From assembly GCF_013402915.1 (NCBI RefSeq), contig NC_050723.1, positions 434,001 through 498,000 of the forward strand: a stretch of DNA of 64,000 bases, read 5' to 3'. The notes under the pieces were generated by a model that saw only the letters and a list, made by a program, of their open reading frames with translations, did no database searches and was not told the origin of the DNA. This document shows positions 19,956 through 30,903 of this stretch, one piece after another (the first letter of the stretch is position 1; every line of letters starts with the position of its first letter). The position numbers and the translations under genes were made by a program. The DNA comes from Zygotorulaspora mrakii. Its lineage: Eukaryota; Ascomycota; Saccharomycetes; Saccharomycetales; Saccharomycetaceae.

Positions 19956-22550
19956 CTAGAGTTCAAAAGTGGAGAGGAGCGGGGCGGCGTCGTGCAGAAC
20001 GAGCCTCTCCATCTTGGGACACACTGACCTCACTAACAAATCGATTGTTTTCGAGTCTTGGTCCGACAGACCATCGACAAGGGGATTATCAACAAGGACC
20101 AATGCACGTAACTGGAAGGTCGGAATGCGTTCGATGATCCGAAACCAGCTGGTGAAGTCGTTTCCCGTGATATCCAACGTTTTGAGAAACGGTAATCGTG
20201 CGGGGAGCTCGCGCGGAAGGGATCGTAAACCCCGAACGTTCCGCAAGGACAGGTTTTGTAAGGTGACAGGGAGTGTCGACAGGCGCGGTAACTGCGACGC
20301 TTGGCCATTTTGCAGATGTAGCGCTTGCAGATCAGGTGGCAACGTTGTTTCATCCCAGAAATGTGAAACACGCTGATGGAGATCGATTCTGAGGTGTTTC
20401 AGTTGTGTGTAGTGGGAAATGTCAACTCTGGACAACTTGGCATGTGTATTTATTAGCGACAACGTCTCGAGTGAGGCGCTGGATCTTGTGTCGGTGACGG
20501 TGGATATCGGATTGTTGTCCAGAATCAGCAGTTTGAGATTCACCAAGGCTGAGAGGTTTCTGAGCCCTGTTATCTGGTTGTTGGATAGGTCCAACTCTTG
20601 CACCGTAGACCAGCAGACGGCTTTGTCACAGTAGACGTTGGTGTGGTACTGCAGAAGTTTTTCGAAATCGATGGTACCGGCGATCTCGTTGTTGGAGAGA
20701 TTCAGCTTTTTGATGCGCGAGAGGCCGAGATTGTCGTTGATGGAGGATATTCGGTTGAATGAGAGGTCGACTTCACACAGATGTCGCAGTGGCGACAAGA
20801 AATTCAAGTTGTAGTCCAGGCTGTTGTGGGACAGATTCAACGTCTGTAGGTGGAGCAGTCGCGGCAGACTTTTGCTGCAATAGTTCGTAGTTATCTGGTT
20901 GTTCGACAGGTCGAGGTCCATGACGTTCGGCGGCACGCCGGCGAAATCGACCAGTTCGTTCGCACATAGTTTCAGATCCGTCAGGTTCGGTAGCATCTCA
21001 GCCAGACAGTCCAATTGGGTGAGGCCCTTGCGGCTCAGATCGAGACCCATGACCTGCGACCAATCGTTTTGTGACCGGGGTATCGCGTCGGTCAGGATCT
21101 TGATCAGCTCCTTTTTGTTCATGTTGTGGTGTCTGTGGGGTATGTTGACGAGGTCAGGCGCTGCGTCGGTATCACGTGGAGCGAGGCGGTTTTGGTGGTC
21201 AAACGGCATGAACCTAGGGTTTATCTGTGGCACATCCAAGGGCGTGTCATCGAAGTTGTCGTCTTCCTCCTGTTCTTCGCCTGCGTCACTTAGGACTTCG
21301 TGATTGGGAGCACTGTTTTTCGAAGGTTCTGAAGCTCTTGACGCTGCCATTGTTCTCTGCGTTTTGTGCTTTTCTGCTGCCAATTCGCGTACGGTTGCAT
21401 TATTCTCGCTCTGTGTTGTATATGCGGTCGACGAACGGCCGGATGATACGTTGTCGGATGCTGATGCTATGACTGTGGGAAAGGCGCGTGTCGTAGCCGT
21501 TGCTCTTGGTATTTCTGCTGGCATGGTGGTTATCGAGTTCTTCGAGTCCGAATTATCATTGCCAAATGTGTTGTCGGTTGTTCTGCTGCTCGAAATATCT
21601 TGATTTCTTGGAGCTGGTTTATACCACACTCCGTCGATATTGTTGAATACGAGTCCGACGTCTTCCGGCTTTATCAAACCCATCTTTTCGACCAGCACTT
21701 TTTTGTTCTTTTCAAAAATAGGCTTCACGTTTTGCTGGCCGTCCACGTTGGGAGATAAAGACGACGGTGTCTCGCCGAGATATGACGAGGACCCTGTATC
21801 TGATACGTATTTTTCTTGCAGATCTCCCACTTGCATATCAATTGGATCATTTCTATTGAATTCGTAATTTGACTTCTGTTTTTTTAGAATGTTATCAAAA
21901 ACTCCACGAGCCTCCAATGCTGGATCGATATCATCTTCATCGTCACTAAAGCTTTCAACATGATCCACGTTTTGCGATCTCTCATCACTGTTGTTATTGA
22001 CGTGCCCGCTCCCTGAATTATGATCTGGTGGCGATATTCTTTTTTTATTGTTGTGCCTTTTGAACGTGTTTGTGGGTATGCCCGAAATATCGTTTAAAGA
22101 TGCTGTAAGTATAAGTTCAGACTCGGGGCCTCGATAATTCTGTTCGGCCTGGCCATGGTGCTTTGCGACTCCCTGTTTCTGAACATTGTTGTTCTCTAAG
22201 TACTGTTTAAATTGTGGCGGCTCAACATTCTCAAAGTCACGAAACTTCTGTTGATCATCGTTCGATTCGCTCAGAAGCTCGGGATTATTCTGTGTAAGAG
22301 ATTTAGGCTTTTGTTGTACCGTGCCATAGCTCATTGACCAATTTCCCAGTTTCTTCACGTAGCTTTTAGAATTTGAATCCCCTAGGTACGAAAAAAACTT
22401 TGAATCTGCAAAATCGTTATTAGGCACATATTTCTTGACATTAACTCCCCGTCCGGTTGCCAACTGAGATGCACCTTGGTGTCGAAGAGGCGAAGTGATA
22501 TGGAAGCTCGCCAATTCCTCAACGAGACCTTTTGAAGGTGAATCATCCAT
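19956..22550 (-). CDS. NUD1: Spindle pole body outer-plaque protein Nud1 (centriolin-like, LRR)
   Basis: Scaffold of the spindle pole body outer plaque that anchors Spc72 and the mitotic exit network; the Spc72 gene is also in this window. The 864-residue protein is close to S. cerevisiae Nud1 in length. Its N-terminal half is polar, Asn/Ser-rich and presumably disordered. The C-terminal part (about 490-850) is a leucine-rich repeat domain with repeated LDLSNNQI-type units, e.g. LNLSHNSL, VDLSFNRI, LNLSNNEI, LDLSNNQI. The motif VWYKP occurs mid-protein. The ATG at 22550 is used; the upstream frame opens only with TTG. Divergent from NDD1 across 581 bases. Confidence 0.92.
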   Translation of the reverse strand: MDDSPSKGLVEELASFHITSPLRHQGASQLATGRGVNVKKYVPNNDFADSKFFSYLGDSNSKSYVKKLGNWSMSYGTVQQKPKSLTQNNPELLSESNDDQQKFRDFENVEPPQFKQYLENNNVQKQGVAKHHGQAEQNYRGPESELILTASLNDISGIPTNTFKRHNNKKRISPPDHNSGSGHVNNNSDERSQNVDHVESFSDDEDDIDPALEARGVFDNILKKQKSNYEFNRNDPIDMQVGDLQEKYVSDTGSSSYLGETPSSLSPNVDGQQNVKPIFEKNKKVLVEKMGLIKPEDVGLVFNNIDGVWYKPAPRNQDISSSRTTDNTFGNDNSDSKNSITTMPAEIPRATATTRAFPTVIASASDNVSSGRSSTAYTTQSENNATVRELAAEKHKTQRTMAASRASEPSKNSAPNHEVLSDAGEEQEEDDNFDDTPLDVPQINPRFMPFDHQNRLAPRDTDAAPDLVNIPHRHHNMNKKELIKILTDAIPRSQNDWSQVMGLDLSRKGLTQLDCLAEMLPNLTDLKLCANELVDFAGVPPNVMDLDLSNNQITTNYCSKSLPRLLHLQTLNLSHNSLDYNLNFLSPLRHLCEVDLSFNRISSINDNLGLSRIKKLNLSNNEIAGTIDFEKLLQYHTNVYCDKAVCWSTVQELDLSNNQITGLRNLSALVNLKLLILDNNPISTVTDTRSSASLETLSLINTHAKLSRVDISHYTQLKHLRIDLHQRVSHFWDETTLPPDLQALHLQNGQASQLPRLSTLPVTLQNLSLRNVRGLRSLPRELPARLPFLKTLDITGNDFTSWFRIIERIPTFQLRALVLVDNPLVDGLSDQDSKTIDLLVRSVCPKMERLVLHDAAPLLSTFEL

Positions 22551-23131
22551 CGTGTTCGTCGACGCGTCACGAATTGCCCTGTCACGCAAACAGATTGCTA
22601 TACAACCTTTTCAAAAACCCAGTAGTTTCCCAGAATAATCAACTGCACAAGCTTTCAGTACACGATAGGCTTGAGATTTATCAAGAGCCCTTAACTACAC
22701 AACTGTGCTCCCCCCTCCATCTTTGTGAAATGAAATATCTCGATGTAAGGTCAACAAAGGCGATTAATTCAAATCCAAGGGTTACCCGCCCTTATTCAAA
22801 GATGCGAAAAAAAAAATTTAACCCCTCCTTCAAATTCGTGTTTGTTTTCATTTTAAGGACTTCGTTATGTAGATAATACATCTCAAGCAGCAGTAATTAT
22901 TGAAATATTGTCAACAAACAGCAGAAGGTTTTAGTACTCATTGCGACTTACAACAAACATCAAGGGTATTTCTGTCGTATCACTCGTAATATACAAGGTA
23001 TCATTCTTTACTAGGGGCCAGGCACCTCTTTCTTTGGATAATTATTGCGATTTTCAGTCCTTATCAAGTATCAAATTTTATCTCCTAACTGATTGTTCAC
23101 ATCCGATTCATCTTTAGCAGCGCTTCGACCG
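22551..23131. promoter_or_regulatory. Divergent NUD1-NDD1 promoter region with Reb1 site
   Basis: 581 bases between divergent starts. TTACCCG, the Reb1 core, is at 22782-22788 within GGGTTACCCGCCC, followed by an A9 tract near 22807-22817. This combination typically clears nucleosomes in yeast promoters. No open frame here resembles a gene. Confidence 0.55.
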
Positions 23132-24829
23132 ATGAATAGAGGACGGACAAGCAGTTCGGAGGACCAAAGCCTGATAGGTACTGTCGGAAATTCTAATGGG
23201 GTTAACGATTCTGATGCTAATTTTTTCAAAGTCATATCTGAAAATTTGAAGTATGCCTTTCAAAGTCCATTACCCAACACACAGTTCCCAACCCCATATT
23301 CGCATCAGCAGCAGCACCAAGATCAGCAACATCATTCAAACGGGGGCGAAAACTCTTCTTCTTTATTAGAAAACAGCATGATGGCAGGGTTGCAAGTCGG
23401 ATCGGCACATAACGAAATGGCTAACGCTCATGTAAGTGGAGAACCCTTGAATGATAAGGATATGCAACCTTCTTCAGTTTTGCAATTTGGTAACAATTTC
23501 CCAAACGAGTTTTTGTTGACTTCACCCGAACAGTTTAGAGAGTTCCTATTCGAATCACCAGGGGCAGGCTTCAACCTTGTTCACAAAACTCCTGCCAAAA
23601 CTCCCTTACGTTTTTTCAGTAACAGTAATGGCGGTGGTAATGCAGAAAATGGCGATTCCTTAACTCCAAATGGCTTATTTGGCAATCCTTCTTCCATAAA
23701 GAGCAGTAAGGATTATAACATGGGTAAGACCATGCAAACACCGCTAAGAAATATCGATTTGAACCTTATGTTTAACTCAAACCAAATGGCAGTCTCATCT
23801 TCGCCTTCCAAGAAACTTGCTTTGTCTTTGACGCCATACGGTCGAAAAATTTTGAACGGTATCGGAACACCATATGCGAAGACTCTGCTTTCCTCCAACA
23901 GTGCATTGGCAGACTTTCAAAAGGCTAGGAAGATACAAAGTACCCCGCCAACTATGAAGAAAGCAACTGAAACACCTCACGCACAATCACATATAGCGGC
24001 TTCGGATGATCTGGACGATGAGAAGCTCAATAATTTTGTTTTGAAAATGAGTGAAAATATAAAAAATAATTACGATTTTGCAGATGTAAACCTTTCAAGC
24101 CGTTCAAAAAATCAGGATAGTAATAAAGAAGACCTAAACGACCAGGATCCTGATGCACAAGATGATATATACGGATCTTCGCCGACAACAATTCAGTTAA
24201 ATTCATCAGTAACAAAGTCCACTACAAAATTGGGTGCGAATAAAATGCCTTTGCTGGCAAGGGAAATAATTGATTCCAATAATGAAGGTGAAATGTACAA
24301 AGTTGAAGAGAACAGATTGCCTTTATCACCAACACCAAAATATCACAAGTCTGCATCATCGTTAGACGCTTTAAACATACCAGAACTACCAAAGATGGGA
24401 TCCTTCAAAAGTGAAAGAACACTATCGATATCTTCAAGCAGGTCAACTAGTTCCAAGGATAATCGTTCAAGTGGAAATTCAATCATAAATTTCAAACCTA
24501 ATAAGGTAAAGAAAAGTTCAAAAAAACAACCAAAATTTCAGATTATTGTGGCGAACACCCAAAAATTCAGCGTACCGACGAATAATCAGAAAAACACAAA
24601 AAAGTTCGGTGGCCTTAAGCGATCGCAATCATTACTTGTAAATTCATCATCGGGCACTGCGAATGCCGGCCGCAATAGTAGTCTCAACAACAGTACAAAT
24701 AACAGTACAACTAGGAACAATGGTAATGGTGATTTTATGAATACTAACGAGAATTTTAGTTCCAAAAAGGCTAAAAGGTCAAGCTCCTTCTCGGAGAAAG
24801 ATGAAGGACAATTTCATGGGTATCAATGA
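23132..24829 (+). CDS. NDD1: G2/M transcriptional coactivator Ndd1
   Basis: Coactivator that joins Mcm1-Fkh2 to switch on the CLB2 cluster at G2/M. 565 residues, low-complexity, Ser/Asn-rich. It is recognised by conserved islands shared with S. cerevisiae Ndd1: QPSSVLQFGN and SPEQFREFLFESP near 130-150, HKTPAKTPLRFF, the SLTPYGRKILNGIGTPYAK segment, DIYGSSPTTIQLNSS, LPLSPTPK and KFQIIVAN. Several S/T-P sites in these islands are plausible CDK or Plk targets, as known for Ndd1. A His/Gln stretch follows residue 65. The start is the first ATG, downstream of an in-frame TTG. Order NUD1-NDD1-GPB1 equals YOR373-371. Confidence 0.92.
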   Translation: MNRGRTSSSEDQSLIGTVGNSNGVNDSDANFFKVISENLKYAFQSPLPNTQFPTPYSHQQQHQDQQHHSNGGENSSSLLENSMMAGLQVGSAHNEMANAHVSGEPLNDKDMQPSSVLQFGNNFPNEFLLTSPEQFREFLFESPGAGFNLVHKTPAKTPLRFFSNSNGGGNAENGDSLTPNGLFGNPSSIKSSKDYNMGKTMQTPLRNIDLNLMFNSNQMAVSSSPSKKLALSLTPYGRKILNGIGTPYAKTLLSSNSALADFQKARKIQSTPPTMKKATETPHAQSHIAASDDLDDEKLNNFVLKMSENIKNNYDFADVNLSSRSKNQDSNKEDLNDQDPDAQDDIYGSSPTTIQLNSSVTKSTTKLGANKMPLLAREIIDSNNEGEMYKVEENRLPLSPTPKYHKSASSLDALNIPELPKMGSFKSERTLSISSSRSTSSKDNRSSGNSIINFKPNKVKKSSKKQPKFQIIVANTQKFSVPTNNQKNTKKFGGLKRSQSLLVNSSSGTANAGRNSSLNNSTNNSTTRNNGNGDFMNTNENFSSKKAKRSSSFSEKDEGQFHGYQ

Positions 24830-25149
24830 GCATTTCGTATGTTTATAAACATTTTATCTTTCATACATATATAAAACATAAGTAAAATAACACATTTCAT
24901 GGACGAAATGAAAATGAATGGCGATGGCGTAGGGATCACTATGCTGCCATTATCCGTTATAACTCTCAATGATTCTCTTGTCAATATTGACGAATCATGT
25001 AGGAAAACTGCGAAAGTAAAAGGCGAAGGGAACTAAAAAGCCGATTTGAAAGAACATTAAGATTGGCATATCTAACATAGATTAATACAAGAAAAACCGC
25101 GTACTCATTGTAACAAAAATTAGGACCTTGGCTTAGAATCCAAATTGAA
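24830..25149. other. NDD1-GPB spacer
   Basis: 320 bases between tandem genes; AT-rich with no motif or open frame I can support beyond a TATATAAAA stretch near 24868 just after NDD1. Confidence 0.4.
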
Positions 25150-27684
25150 ATGCAGGCGTTTCAAGAAGTCGTTAACTCCAGTGTAAACACAGATATGAAT
25201 CCAGAGACAGCTGATCCAATATATGCGGGGGGTTTTGAACATTCGATGAATAGTCACGAATCACAAAGAGGAATGAATTCAAGAGTATACTCCAATGAAT
25301 TTGTGAAATGTCAGTATACTCCGTTGCTTTATGCATCAAATTACTTCTCCACACTTTCTTCTGTGCGAGATGAGAAAACCAAAGAGCAAATTAGAATGGA
25401 AAATGAAAATCTATTAAAACAGTACTACTCCTCGAAGAAACCTATCAGTCATGCTACCTACAGACAAGGAAGTATTACAAGCTGTGTCGATTCAAATGTA
25501 TCCACCATTGGATCTGTAAGCGGCGCATCAGCAGGTACATCTTATGGAAAAGCTGCGCAAACATGGCTCAATAAGCTCTTGGATAACGGTAACGATCTCG
25601 CAGACTCATTTGATTTTCAGCTTCCTATCAATGTGACGGGAGGCAGCGATAAGGAAGAGGTTGAAAGACGGCAAATGATGGAGAGTGCCCCTGTAAAGTC
25701 TTACTATAGCCATTTTCAAAAATTATTGACAACTGATATCCGTGACGCAGAACTACTGAGGAGACACAATATGTGGATGCCAACTGTGAGAAAGGAGTTT
25801 CGACCTCTTGTGTTGAATCAAGATCTTAATACGGACTCGCTATACGATAGTAAGATATGTTCTCTTTTTTTAGAGGGAAGTAAATATATTCCCAGAGATT
25901 ACGATACCTACGGAGGATGTACGATATTCCCCTCTTTTTTCTCTGAGTATAAACTCCCATCCTTTTGCTATCACTGTGGCGTCGAGATGAATGGTCAAAT
26001 CTTTATAATCGGTGGCCTGGTGGCCTGTCATAAATATAATGAAGAAGCCCCATCTTTAAACGATTTTGAAGTTGACGGTGTCAAAAATTTACCTCCTCCC
26101 CTGCTTCCAAAGATCATAAATAATCCTTCCATGATTAACAATTCGAGACTTTACGTAATCGCCACGGCATCTTCCCGAATATCTAGACCGGTGATTTCTG
26201 GTACCATTCCTCCTCCTCTGTTATGTACCAAGGGGTCAAAACTGACCGAGAGACACATCTTTTATTATGGTGGGTTTGAAATCAAAACTGAAACAACATA
26301 CGATGGAACGGGAACATTCAAGCTGAAAAAGAGGGCATTTGTCAATAACACCGCATACATCTTAGATACGATGACTTTTAAATTCTCTAAAGTTGAGTTG
26401 ACAGCACTTCCATACAAATTCGTTACCTACCCGACACTAGCTGCTAGATTTGGCCACATGCAAGTATCTGTCATGGCAAAAAATTGGTGCTCTAGGCATA
26501 ATCAAAAAAGTCTCGATTGTTGCACCAACGATAGTTCAACGTTGAATAATGAACGATCATCTGCGGAAACAAGCTCGAATATAGGAGGCTCGCCTCTGGC
26601 GGAAAATACTTCATCACATTCAAATAATAATCATTCCCAGGGTGTTTATACGATCATAATATTTGCTGGCTATAGGCAAACAGGCGATGATAAATACGAG
26701 GCCATGAATGACATGTGGAAAATCGAAGTTCCAATTGTGGCTAGAGGTAAAAGAGGATATTACAAATTTGGTGGCACTGCAACTGCTTCAATCATCATGA
26801 AGTCAGCAGATTCCGATCCTTGGCCGAGTAGCAGAGCGTTTTTCGCTTATGGCTTAGAGGATTCTGAAATATTAAACAAATCAAATTTACATGCAAGCCT
26901 ATTAAAAAACTTGGAGGACAATTTTCGTATAGAGGTGATTTCACAACAGGGCCAACCAAAATCTAAACCTATCTTTCCCAACATTCCTCACTCAAGAAGA
27001 GATGTTTCATCTGCAAGACGACCCTTTTCCGCCAAAGATAATTATTCAAGTAGCGCGCTTTCGAGTAAACAAGCGTCTTTTCGTTCGGTATCGACGTCAA
27101 GTTTTGCCATGCAACCAGCATTGACAAAGAGGTCTTCAAATGCCGAGAAAGTTATTGTCATTCATGGAGGATCAAACAAGAAAAAGGTTTGTGGTGATAT
27201 GTGGTGGTTCAATGTAGAGACGGAGACATGGTCTGATGTGACGACATTTGGAAAGAGTAAAGAATCAGGTATAGCTCCCATCGAAGTCGATCTGGTAGGT
27301 CATTCCATGGTAAATGTTGGGCATATTTGCGTATGTCTTGGTGGCTTGAGCCAGGCTGATGTCAATGAGCTTTATGAAGATGCGTCTTGCCAGCGAGATG
27401 CAAGCCGAGAGAAGAGTATTAGTAATGACTTCCTCAAGATCTTCGATCTCACAACCCAATGTCTTCAGGGGCATGATTTTCATGGAAACATGAGCGGAGT
27501 TCAAAATCCCAGCAATCCATTTAGTACCAGCTTGGTGATGTCCTTCGGTTGCACCGTTTTGCATGTCAATGGATTGATTATACTCGTGGGAGGACTCGTT
27601 GCTGAAAGATCGAATATAAAAAATATATATATGAGAGGTGCGATATTAGAATGCGTGCTTCCCTCTGCAAATCTTGCTAGTTGA
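25150..27684 (+). CDS. GPB2: Kelch-repeat regulator of PKA/Gpa2 signalling
   Basis: Orthologue of the S. cerevisiae pair Gpb1/Gpb2 (Krh2/Krh1), kelch proteins that bind Gpa2, stabilise Ira proteins and restrain protein kinase A. 844 residues. Kelch-like segments have paired glycines and aromatic residues: IFIIGGLVACHKYN (about 280), IFYYGGFE (about 370), IIIFAGYRQTGDDKY (about 505), IVIHGGSNKKKVCGDMWWFN (about 680), CVCLGGLSQ (about 730) and LIILVGGLVAERS near the end. A Ser/Asn-rich insert at about 450-490 interrupts the propeller. One copy here faces two in duplicated yeasts, so the symbol GPB1 would be equally valid. PDE2, which acts in the same pathway, lies 30 kb to the right. Confidence 0.9.
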   Translation: MQAFQEVVNSSVNTDMNPETADPIYAGGFEHSMNSHESQRGMNSRVYSNEFVKCQYTPLLYASNYFSTLSSVRDEKTKEQIRMENENLLKQYYSSKKPISHATYRQGSITSCVDSNVSTIGSVSGASAGTSYGKAAQTWLNKLLDNGNDLADSFDFQLPINVTGGSDKEEVERRQMMESAPVKSYYSHFQKLLTTDIRDAELLRRHNMWMPTVRKEFRPLVLNQDLNTDSLYDSKICSLFLEGSKYIPRDYDTYGGCTIFPSFFSEYKLPSFCYHCGVEMNGQIFIIGGLVACHKYNEEAPSLNDFEVDGVKNLPPPLLPKIINNPSMINNSRLYVIATASSRISRPVISGTIPPPLLCTKGSKLTERHIFYYGGFEIKTETTYDGTGTFKLKKRAFVNNTAYILDTMTFKFSKVELTALPYKFVTYPTLAARFGHMQVSVMAKNWCSRHNQKSLDCCTNDSSTLNNERSSAETSSNIGGSPLAENTSSHSNNNHSQGVYTIIIFAGYRQTGDDKYEAMNDMWKIEVPIVARGKRGYYKFGGTATASIIMKSADSDPWPSSRAFFAYGLEDSEILNKSNLHASLLKNLEDNFRIEVISQQGQPKSKPIFPNIPHSRRDVSSARRPFSAKDNYSSSALSSKQASFRSVSTSSFAMQPALTKRSSNAEKVIVIHGGSNKKKVCGDMWWFNVETETWSDVTTFGKSKESGIAPIEVDLVGHSMVNVGHICVCLGGLSQADVNELYEDASCQRDASREKSISNDFLKIFDLTTQCLQGHDFHGNMSGVQNPSNPFSTSLVMSFGCTVLHVNGLIILVGGLVAERSNIKNIYMRGAILECVLPSANLAS

Positions 27685-28269
27685 ACCAACACGGATCCTA
27701 ATGTTTTCAAGGCAAATGATCTTTTCTCCATACCTGACTATCAACATTTCCCATTATACGCGGAATTACCCACAGCCATGTTTACTATTGATAAAAAATC
27801 GTTCTAACGGCAGCAAAGATAATCTTGCCTAATCTGCGAGTCATTTTGATAACATTGAAGATATTTGAGTCTCTCCGGTTAAGTATGGAGAAAATTTTTT
27901 TTACATGACACGCGAGAAACCAAAAAAAAAAGCGAAAAAAAAAAATTTGTTAAGTTGAAGGTATTAATATGGGTGAAGCAAGCTCACGTTGCACTGATAC
28001 TGTTTCGAACACCCCAACTCATATTTCATCAAACGATCACACGAGATAGGTGCTGAGAGGACGATTCCCTGTTTTAGTTGCAATTAATTAAGGTAGTTGG
28101 ACATTATTTTCATTCAAATTTTTTTTAATAAGGTACTAAATTGAAAGTTAGCAGCTGAAGTGCGATTTTGTACCGCAGGACATACTCGAGTTTATAGCTC
28201 CATTTCTTTCATTTTCTTAGTGAATTGCTACCACTTACCAATCCAAATTTATATCCTGAACGATAGGCC
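27685..28269. other. GPB-MRS6 spacer
   Basis: 585 bases between tandem genes. It contains A-tracts near 27923-27951 (two runs of about ten A with short G/C breaks), a probable nucleosome-poor promoter element for MRS6. No open frame or RNA gene is supported. Confidence 0.4.
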
Positions 28270-30114
28270 ATGCTAAGCCCGGAACGTCGTCCCTCTGTTG
28301 CTGAACGGAGGCCCCATTTTCTCAGTTTCTCATCTCAAAATGGTTGCCCACTGGTTGTGCCCCACCTCGCTGGGATTGAAGACCCTTTACCAGAGTCGAC
28401 GCCAGACAAAGTCGATGTGCTAATTGTTGGAACGGGAATGGTTGAAAGTGTCCTTGCGGCAGCACTGTCATGGCAAGGTTCGAATGTTCTGCACATTGAT
28501 AAAAATGATCATTATGGTGACACCTCTGCGACTATGACAGTAGACCAAACCAAGAAATGGGTTAAAGAAGTGAATGATGGCAAATTTTCAAACTGTTACA
28601 CAAATGCAAAGTTATATGTTTCCGCAATAATTGGGAGTGGTGACAGAGGATTCAGTTCAAGGGATTTTGGCCTAGATCTGGCTCCCAAAATTCTATTTGC
28701 TAAATCAGATTTACTCTCTATTCTGGTTAAATCAAGAGTACATCAATATTTGGAATTCCAATCATTATCGAGCTTTCACACTTATGAGAATGATTCTTTC
28801 GAGAAATTAACAAATACAAAGCAAGAGATATTTACAAACCAAAATTTACCTTTAATGACAAAACGTAACCTGATGAAATTCATTAAATTTGTCCTTAATT
28901 GGGAGGAGCAGCCAGACGTCTGGGAATCTTACGCAGAAAGACCAATTTGTGAAATGCTGATCGAAAAATTCAAGTTAGAAAGACCCCAAGTATTTGAGTT
29001 GATGTTTTCAATTGGATTGTGTTACAACATGAGCGCTAAAACTCCTGAAGTCTTGCAAAGAATTCGCCGTTACTTGAGTAGTTTTGATGTTTATGGTCCA
29101 TTTGCAGTGCTATATTCAAAGTATGGAGGACCTGGCGAATTATCACAAGGTTTCTGCAGATCAGCTGCTGTGGGGGGTGCAACTTATAAATTAAATGAAT
29201 CTTTGGCATCTTTCGACCCAAGCACGAAAACGGCCACTTTTGAAGATGGTTCAAAAGTTACTGTCTCGGAAAAACTGGTAATATCACCTACTCAAGCTCC
29301 CAAGTATAGCCAGAATATTCCCGAACAAAAATATGAAATACACAGACTCACATGCGTCGTCGGAAAAAGCTGCGAGGAGTGGTTTAGTGAAGGCGAATCG
29401 GCCGCTGTAGTTGTATTCCCCCCAGGATCCCTAAAGTCTGGTAATCAGAATGTGGTTCAGGCTTTCATTTTGGGGCCTGGAAGTGAAGTTTGTCCTCAGG
29501 AGACAAGTGTTTGGTATCTTTCGACTACCGAACAGGGTCCTCGCGCCGAGATGGACTTGGATGCAGCGCTGGAAGCCATGGAAACAAGCATAGTTAGGGA
29601 ATCATCAAGTGATCTGGAGAACGACGAGTCCATTGTTCAATTTGGACCAAATGGAGAAACAATGATCAACTCCGTTAAACTGGGACAATCCTTCAAAGAG
29701 TACATTCCAAGAGAAAGGCTCCAGTTTCTTTTGAAGCTTTATTACACTCAGTACACTTCTACTCCACCTTTTTCAGTGGTCGATCCATCATTTTTTGATA
29801 TCAATGACGAAAATAGCAAGAAACTAATAACGGGTGCCAGCGATAATGGGGTCTTGTATACTGCTATGCCCTCTGCCGAAATATCATACGATGAAGTAGT
29901 TACTGCCGCCAAATTGTTATATGAGAAAATCGTGGGAAGTGATGATGACTTCTTCGATTTGGACTTTGGTGATGATGACGATGTCCCGATACACAATGCA
30001 AATTACGAAAATGCAATCGAGGATGATGATGACGATGAGGACAACGATGTAGATATGAACTTTGACGTTAACAGGCAGGGAACCACAGAACTAGTTGGCG
30101 AAATGGAAATATGA
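28270..30114 (+). CDS. MRS6: Rab escort protein Mrs6
   Basis: Rab escort protein that presents Ypt GTPases to geranylgeranyl transferase II and is also tied to Sfp1 and TORC1 control of ribosome genes in S. cerevisiae. 614 residues, of the GDI/REP fold. The N-terminal FAD-like nucleotide-fold motif is VLIVGTGMVESVLAAALSW (about 50-68) followed by HIDKNDHYGD. KYGGPGELSQGFCR (about 285-298) is the Rab-binding platform signature, and VYGPFAVLYSKYGG precedes it. The last 70 residues are strongly acidic, with long Asp runs. The first ATG is used. RPS12 follows in the same order as YOR370-369. Confidence 0.93.
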   Translation: MLSPERRPSVAERRPHFLSFSSQNGCPLVVPHLAGIEDPLPESTPDKVDVLIVGTGMVESVLAAALSWQGSNVLHIDKNDHYGDTSATMTVDQTKKWVKEVNDGKFSNCYTNAKLYVSAIIGSGDRGFSSRDFGLDLAPKILFAKSDLLSILVKSRVHQYLEFQSLSSFHTYENDSFEKLTNTKQEIFTNQNLPLMTKRNLMKFIKFVLNWEEQPDVWESYAERPICEMLIEKFKLERPQVFELMFSIGLCYNMSAKTPEVLQRIRRYLSSFDVYGPFAVLYSKYGGPGELSQGFCRSAAVGGATYKLNESLASFDPSTKTATFEDGSKVTVSEKLVISPTQAPKYSQNIPEQKYEIHRLTCVVGKSCEEWFSEGESAAVVVFPPGSLKSGNQNVVQAFILGPGSEVCPQETSVWYLSTTEQGPRAEMDLDAALEAMETSIVRESSSDLENDESIVQFGPNGETMINSVKLGQSFKEYIPRERLQFLLKLYYTQYTSTPPFSVVDPSFFDINDENSKKLITGASDNGVLYTAMPSAEISYDEVVTAAKLLYEKIVGSDDDFFDLDFGDDDDVPIHNANYENAIEDDDDDEDNDVDMNFDVNRQGTTELVGEMEI

Positions 30115-30903
30115 CGGACGTCTACGGGGTAGACGCTAAGGCAAAAATTGAAAATCAAATGAAAAATCCGGTTGGAAACTAAAAAAAAATTGTTTTAGAT
30201 TTGCACATTAAAAGCTTTTTTTTGAATATATCCAAGCCACTGAAAAATATGAGCTGTCTCTTTTTTCAGGGCTGAGCAAGTTTTTTGAAGGCCATATTTT
30301 CTCTAAGAATTTACAGACACTAAAATCTTGATTGATATTGTATAAATATACATATGTTCAAATAAATATATGCTAACACAGGAGAACTATCAGAATCCGA
30401 ACAAGCATGCGTGAGGCGACATGAAGCTTCCATGTTGTGCGGTCGTTGCTCAATGGGCTCACGTAGAATGTCAATATTCTCGTATTTTCAGGTGACTGCT
30501 TTGTATCTGAAGTCCGTACACCACTAGAAAAACCTCAATAAACTCTGTACATCACATATGTCTATATGGAGAAATCTCTTTTTAATATCGGTTTTATTTG
30601 CCGCGTCGTGGCAGGTCGAATATTGGCAGTCACTTTTTTTGTTTTTTTGGCGACGCGCGATACACAGTTGACGCACCCAAACAACCGGAGAGGTAGCTGA
30701 GATCATCACCATCACAGGACAACGATGGTGGAATGGCATGAATAGTGAATTACAAATTGAAATTAATGGCCGTTAGTTTTCAAGCTTATGCACATTAAAT
30801 GTGTTTCGTAAGTTTTTATTTTATTTTGCATTGAATTTCAGCACGGAGCAGTCTTTAATATTTACTGTCGAAGAAGTCCCACTAGTCCACACAAATAGAA
30901 GAA
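30115..30903. promoter_or_regulatory. RPS12 upstream region with Rap1-like site
   Basis: 789 bases. CACCCAAACA at 30674-30683, 221-230 bases ahead of the RPS12 ATG, resembles the Rap1 consensus found in ribosomal protein promoters. The flanking T-rich runs at about 30635-30648 fit the usual Rap1 plus T-tract layout. The left half is the MRS6 3' region. No snoRNA boxes or coding sequence are evident. Confidence 0.5.
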